Source: Bifidobacteriaceae bacterium
GTDB taxonomy: Bacteria; Actinomycetota; Actinomycetes; Actinomycetales; WQXJ01
Direction: 5' to 3'
Length of the DNA: 9,766 bases
NCBI GenBank assembly: GCA_031265345.1
Contig: JAISCU010000013.1
Location: 1-9,766, forward strand
Part shown: one piece after another, positions 8,233 through 9,766 of the stretch
How positions within the stretch are numbered: the first letter of the stretch is position 1
How the letters are laid out: every line of letters starts with the position of its first letter
Program-made: the position numbers and the translations under genes
The notes under the pieces: model-generated
Database searches by the model: none
Seen by the model: the letters and a program-made list of their open reading frames with translations, nothing else
What the model was told of the DNA's origin: nothing

Positions 8233-9018
8233 ATGACGCGCACACCCTTGATGGCGGGCAACTGGAAGATGAACCTCGATCATCTGGAGGCCACCGCCAC
8301 CGTCCAACGCCTGCATTGGGCGCTGCAGGACGCAAACTTCGACTACGACAAGGTCGAGGTCGCGGTGCTGCCGCCGTTCACCGACCTGCGTTCGGTCCAG
8401 ACCGTCACCGACGCGGACAACATGTCGATCCGTTACGGCGGGCAAGACGTCTCGGTCCACGCCGCCGGAGCCTACACCGGCGAGATCTCCGCCCACATGC
8501 TGGCCAAGCTTGGTTGCTCCTATGTGGTGGTGGGCCATTCCGAGCGTCGGCAGTACCACGGCGAGACGGACCAGGAGGTGGGCGAGAAGGCCCTGGCGGC
8601 CCTCGGCGGCGGGATGGTCCCGATCATCTGCGTGGGCGAGGCCCTGACCATCCGTAAGGCTGGCGAGCACGTCGCCTACACCCTGGCGCAGATCGACGCG
8701 GTGTTCGCCGAGCTGCCGCCCGAGTCGGCCAGCCGGACCGTGGTCGCGTACGAGCCGATCTGGGCCATCGGCACCGGCGAGGTGGCCACTCCCGCGGACG
8801 CGCAGGAGGTCTGCGGGGCTATCCGCGAGCGCCTGGCCGAGTTGTACGGGCGCGACGCCGCCGAGGCGATCCGCGTCCTGTACGGCGGTTCGGTCAAGGC
8901 CTCGAACGTCGCGGCCATCATGGCTCAGGCGGACGTTGACGGCGGATTGGTGGGCGGGGCCTCCCTCGACCCCGAGGAGTTCGCCCGGATCTGCCGCTTC
9001 TCCGAGTACATGGCCTGA
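8233..9018 (+). CDS. tpiA: Triose-phosphate isomerase
   Basis: Interconverts dihydroxyacetone phosphate and glyceraldehyde-3-phosphate, feeding the gap reaction, as a cytosolic TIM-barrel dimer. The 261 residues carry the full active site: Asn 10 and Lys 12 in AGNWKMN, His 102 in [10 protein letters not shown], and the catalytic base Glu 174 in [11 protein letters not shown] with its flexible loop. The phosphate-binding YGGSVKASN and GGLVGGASL follow. The ATG is 3 bp after the pgk stop, with GGAGG (8220-8224) in the end of pgk 8 nt upstream, so pgk and tpiA are surely one transcript. No terminator is visible in the 32 bp before secG. Confidence 0.98.
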   Translation: MTRTPLMAGNWKMNLDHLEATATVQRLHWALQDANFDYDKVEVAVLPPFTDLRSVQTVTDADNMSIRYGGQDVSVHAAGAYTGEISAHMLAKLGCSYVVVGHSERRQYHGETDQEVGEKALAALGGGMVPIICVGEALTIRKAGEHVAYTLAQIDAVFAELPPESASRTVVAYEPIWAIGTGEVATPADAQEVCGAIRERLAELYGRDAAEAIRVLYGGSVKASNVAAIMAQADVDGGLVGGASLDPEEFARICRFSEYMA

Positions 9019-9042
9019 GAATTGGCCCCGATAGCGTAGGAT
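9015..9042 (+). promoter_or_regulatory. Candidate leaderless promoter of secG
   Basis: TAGGAT (9037-9042), a typical strong actinobacterial -10 box, has CTGAGA (9015-9020; 4 of 6 matches to TTGACA) 16 bp upstream, overlapping the tpiA stop. The -10 ends 8 bp before the secG GTG at 9051, so the transcript would start at or next to the start codon. Only a weak AGG lies between, which agrees with leaderless translation. Read-through from tpiA may add to expression. Confidence 0.5.
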
Positions 9043-9050
9043 AGGCCGCC

Positions 9051-9293
9051 GTGACTGTAGTGACCATCATCTGCCAGGTGATCCTGGTGTTGACGAGCGC
9101 CTTCTTGATTCTGCTGATTCTGATGCACAAAGGCAAGGGCGGGGGGCTCTCCGACATGTTCGGCGGCGGCTTCTCCTCGAACCTCGGCTCGTCCGGGGTG
9201 GCGGAGAAGAATCTGAATATGTTTACGGTCGTTGTGGGAATTGTTTGGATCGCAATGGTGTTTGCTCTGGCGTTGATCCACAAATTCAGTTAG
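9051..9293 (+). CDS. secG: Preprotein translocase subunit SecG
   Basis: SecG is the small, non-essential partner of SecY and SecE in the inner-membrane protein-export channel, where it aids SecA-driven translocation. The 80-residue product has two membrane segments, at about 4-25 (TIICQVILVLTSAFLILLIL) and 55-76 (VVGIVWIAMVFALALIH). They are joined by the conserved polar, Gly-rich loop HKGKGGGLSDMFGGGF and NLGSSGVAEKNLNMFT. Length and layout are those of actinobacterial SecG (about 75-85 residues). The GTG start is supported by the -10 box just upstream and because no other start precedes the first membrane segment. The position after tpiA is a conserved actinobacterial neighbourhood. The 3' third of the gene is clearly AT-richer than its surroundings and contains a possible promoter for rbpA. 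Confidence 0.95.
   Translation: MTVVTIICQVILVLTSAFLILLILMHKGKGGGLSDMFGGGFSSNLGSSGVAEKNLNMFTVVVGIVWIAMVFALALIHKFS
9237..9262 (+). promoter_or_regulatory. Possible sigma-R (thiol/oxidative stress) promoter for rbpA
   Basis: GGAAT (9237-9241), preceded by a further G, is followed after exactly 18 bp by GTT (9260-9262). This is the GGAAT-N18-GTT consensus published for Streptomyces SigR. It lies inside secG about 110 bp upstream of the rbpA ATG, and transcription would start near 9269. In S. coelicolor rbpA is a SigR target, which is why I looked here. The bases are also ordinary codons of secG (VVGIVWIAMVF), so coincidence is possible, and no sigma-R gene is in the window. Confidence 0.4.
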
Positions 9294-9308
9294 GGTCGCG
9301 CGGATCGG

Positions 9309-9331
9309 GGTCGCCTGAAGGCGATTCGTTT
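9309..9331 (+). terminator. Weak intrinsic terminator candidate after secG
   Basis: TCGCC (9311-9315) and GGCGA (9320-9324) form a 5-bp stem around a TGAA loop, extended by two G-U pairs (9309-9310 with 9325-9326), and followed by TTCGTTT (9325-9331). It lies 15 bp after the secG stop. The stem is short and the T-run is interrupted, so termination would be partial. If the promoter at 9237-9262 is used, rbpA transcripts would have to read through it. Confidence 0.35.
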
Positions 9332-9371
9332 CGGCGCGCCCTGACCGCCGGAGTCTTGAGGAGGCGGAGCT

Positions 9372-9728
9372 ATGGCAGGCGGAAGTGCCATCAGGGGTTC
9401 GCGCGTTGGCGCGGGACCGATGGGAGAAGAGGAACGGGGCGAGGTCGCGCCGCGGGTGACGGTGTCCTATTGGTGCACCAACGGGCATGAGACCCGGCCC
9501 AGTTTTGTCGACGACGTGGGCACCACGGTGCCAGTCGAATGGGATTGCCCGCGTTGTGGGCTGCCGGCAGGGATGGACGCGTTGAATCCCCCGGCGCCGC
9601 CCCGCAACGAGCCGTACAAGACGCACTTGGCGTACGTCAAGGAGCGTCGTTCGGACCAGGACGGGGCGCAGTTGTTGGAGGACGCCCTGGCGACGCTGCG
9701 CAGGCGGCGCAGCCAGAACGGCGGCTGA
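9372..9728 (+). CDS. rbpA: RNA polymerase-binding protein RbpA
   Basis: RbpA is an actinobacteria-specific general transcription factor. It binds RNA polymerase and the principal sigma factor, stabilises the open complex, and in Streptomyces and mycobacteria affects rifampicin tolerance. The 118-residue product has the N-terminal tail GGSAIRGSRVGAGPMGE (residues 3-19), which reaches towards the active-site cleft in known structures. Next is the core domain with the zinc-type ligands Cys 35, His 39, Cys 59 and Cys 62 (YWCTNGH and WDCPRCGLPAG). The basic linker and sigma-interaction domain carry PYKTHLAYVKERRSDQDG and LLEDALATLRRRR. All parts are present. GAGGAGG (9358-9364) lies 7 nt before the ATG. 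It is separated from secG by 78 bp holding a weak terminator, so it is probably transcribed at least partly on its own. Nothing supported is seen between its stop and the window end. Confidence 0.97.
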   Translation: MAGGSAIRGSRVGAGPMGEEERGEVAPRVTVSYWCTNGHETRPSFVDDVGTTVPVEWDCPRCGLPAGMDALNPPAPPRNEPYKTHLAYVKERRSDQDGAQLLEDALATLRRRRSQNGG

Positions 9729-9766
9729 ACGCGGGCTGACCTCACGGTTCCAAGGGGTCGCGCCAG

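Noticed and set aside
6961..8670. A 569-codon minus-strand frame across pgk and tpiA
   Set aside because: It is antisense to two complete glycolytic genes with full active sites, and its composition (His/Arg/Gln/Val-rich) is that of a shadow frame.
9742..9766. Possible 3' end of a convergent minus-strand gene (WRDPLEP then stop)
   Set aside because: A frame ends with a TGA complementary to 9742-9744, but only seven codons are inside the window, too few to support a gene. Sequence to the right would decide it.

Overview
The window is a very GC-rich stretch of an actinobacterial chromosome. The evidence is the gene order uvrC-rapZ-yvcK-whiA-gap-pgk-tpiA-secG-rbpA, a gene set (WhiA, RbpA) restricted to or typical of Actinomycetota and Gram-positives, the GGGHGL form of the YvcK nucleotide loop, and promoters with TAGGAT-like -10 boxes that sit almost on the start codon. 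Genus cannot be fixed from the sequence. GapA and Pgk read like those of non-mycobacterial actinomycetes. No tRNA, rRNA, CRISPR, insertion sequence or prophage gene is visible, and every complete gene is intact.

Layout. Positions 1-630 hold the N-terminal 210 codons of a minus-strand gene that runs off the left edge. It encodes an envelope protein with a cytosolic Pro/Ala/Ser-rich region and one hydrophobic segment. It is divergent from uvrC across a 174-bp promoter region (631-804). Positions 805-5727 hold a tightly packed block: uvrC (nucleotide excision repair), rapZ (P-loop NTPase), yvcK/cuvA (cell-envelope and carbon-metabolism factor) and whiA (transcription factor). Its junctions are ATGA, GTGA and 5 bp, so translation is probably coupled.

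Positions 5728-5934 form a regulatory region rather than a simple spacer. It has an 8-bp repeat, a 16-bp perfect palindrome, a promoter, and a roughly 120-nt leader with several strong hairpins. Two of these exclude each other, and one loop is complementary to the gap Shine-Dalgarno sequence. Positions 5935-9018 hold the triose-phosphate part of glycolysis: gap, pgk and tpiA. gap and pgk are separated by a large hairpin, and pgk and tpiA by 3 bp. secG (9051-9293, SecYEG translocase subunit) follows with its own leaderless-type promoter. rbpA (9372-9728, RNA polymerase-binding protein) closes the window. A sequence fitting the sigma-R consensus GGAAT-N18-GTT lies inside the end of secG, suitably placed to drive rbpA.

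The genes are ordinary housekeeping genes in a conserved order. Most of what is new or worth checking is regulatory: the gap operator and leader, the gap/pgk hairpin, the leaderless starts and the possible stress promoter of rbpA. UvrC also has two low-complexity additions, an interdomain linker and an 18-bp tandem repeat at the C-terminus.
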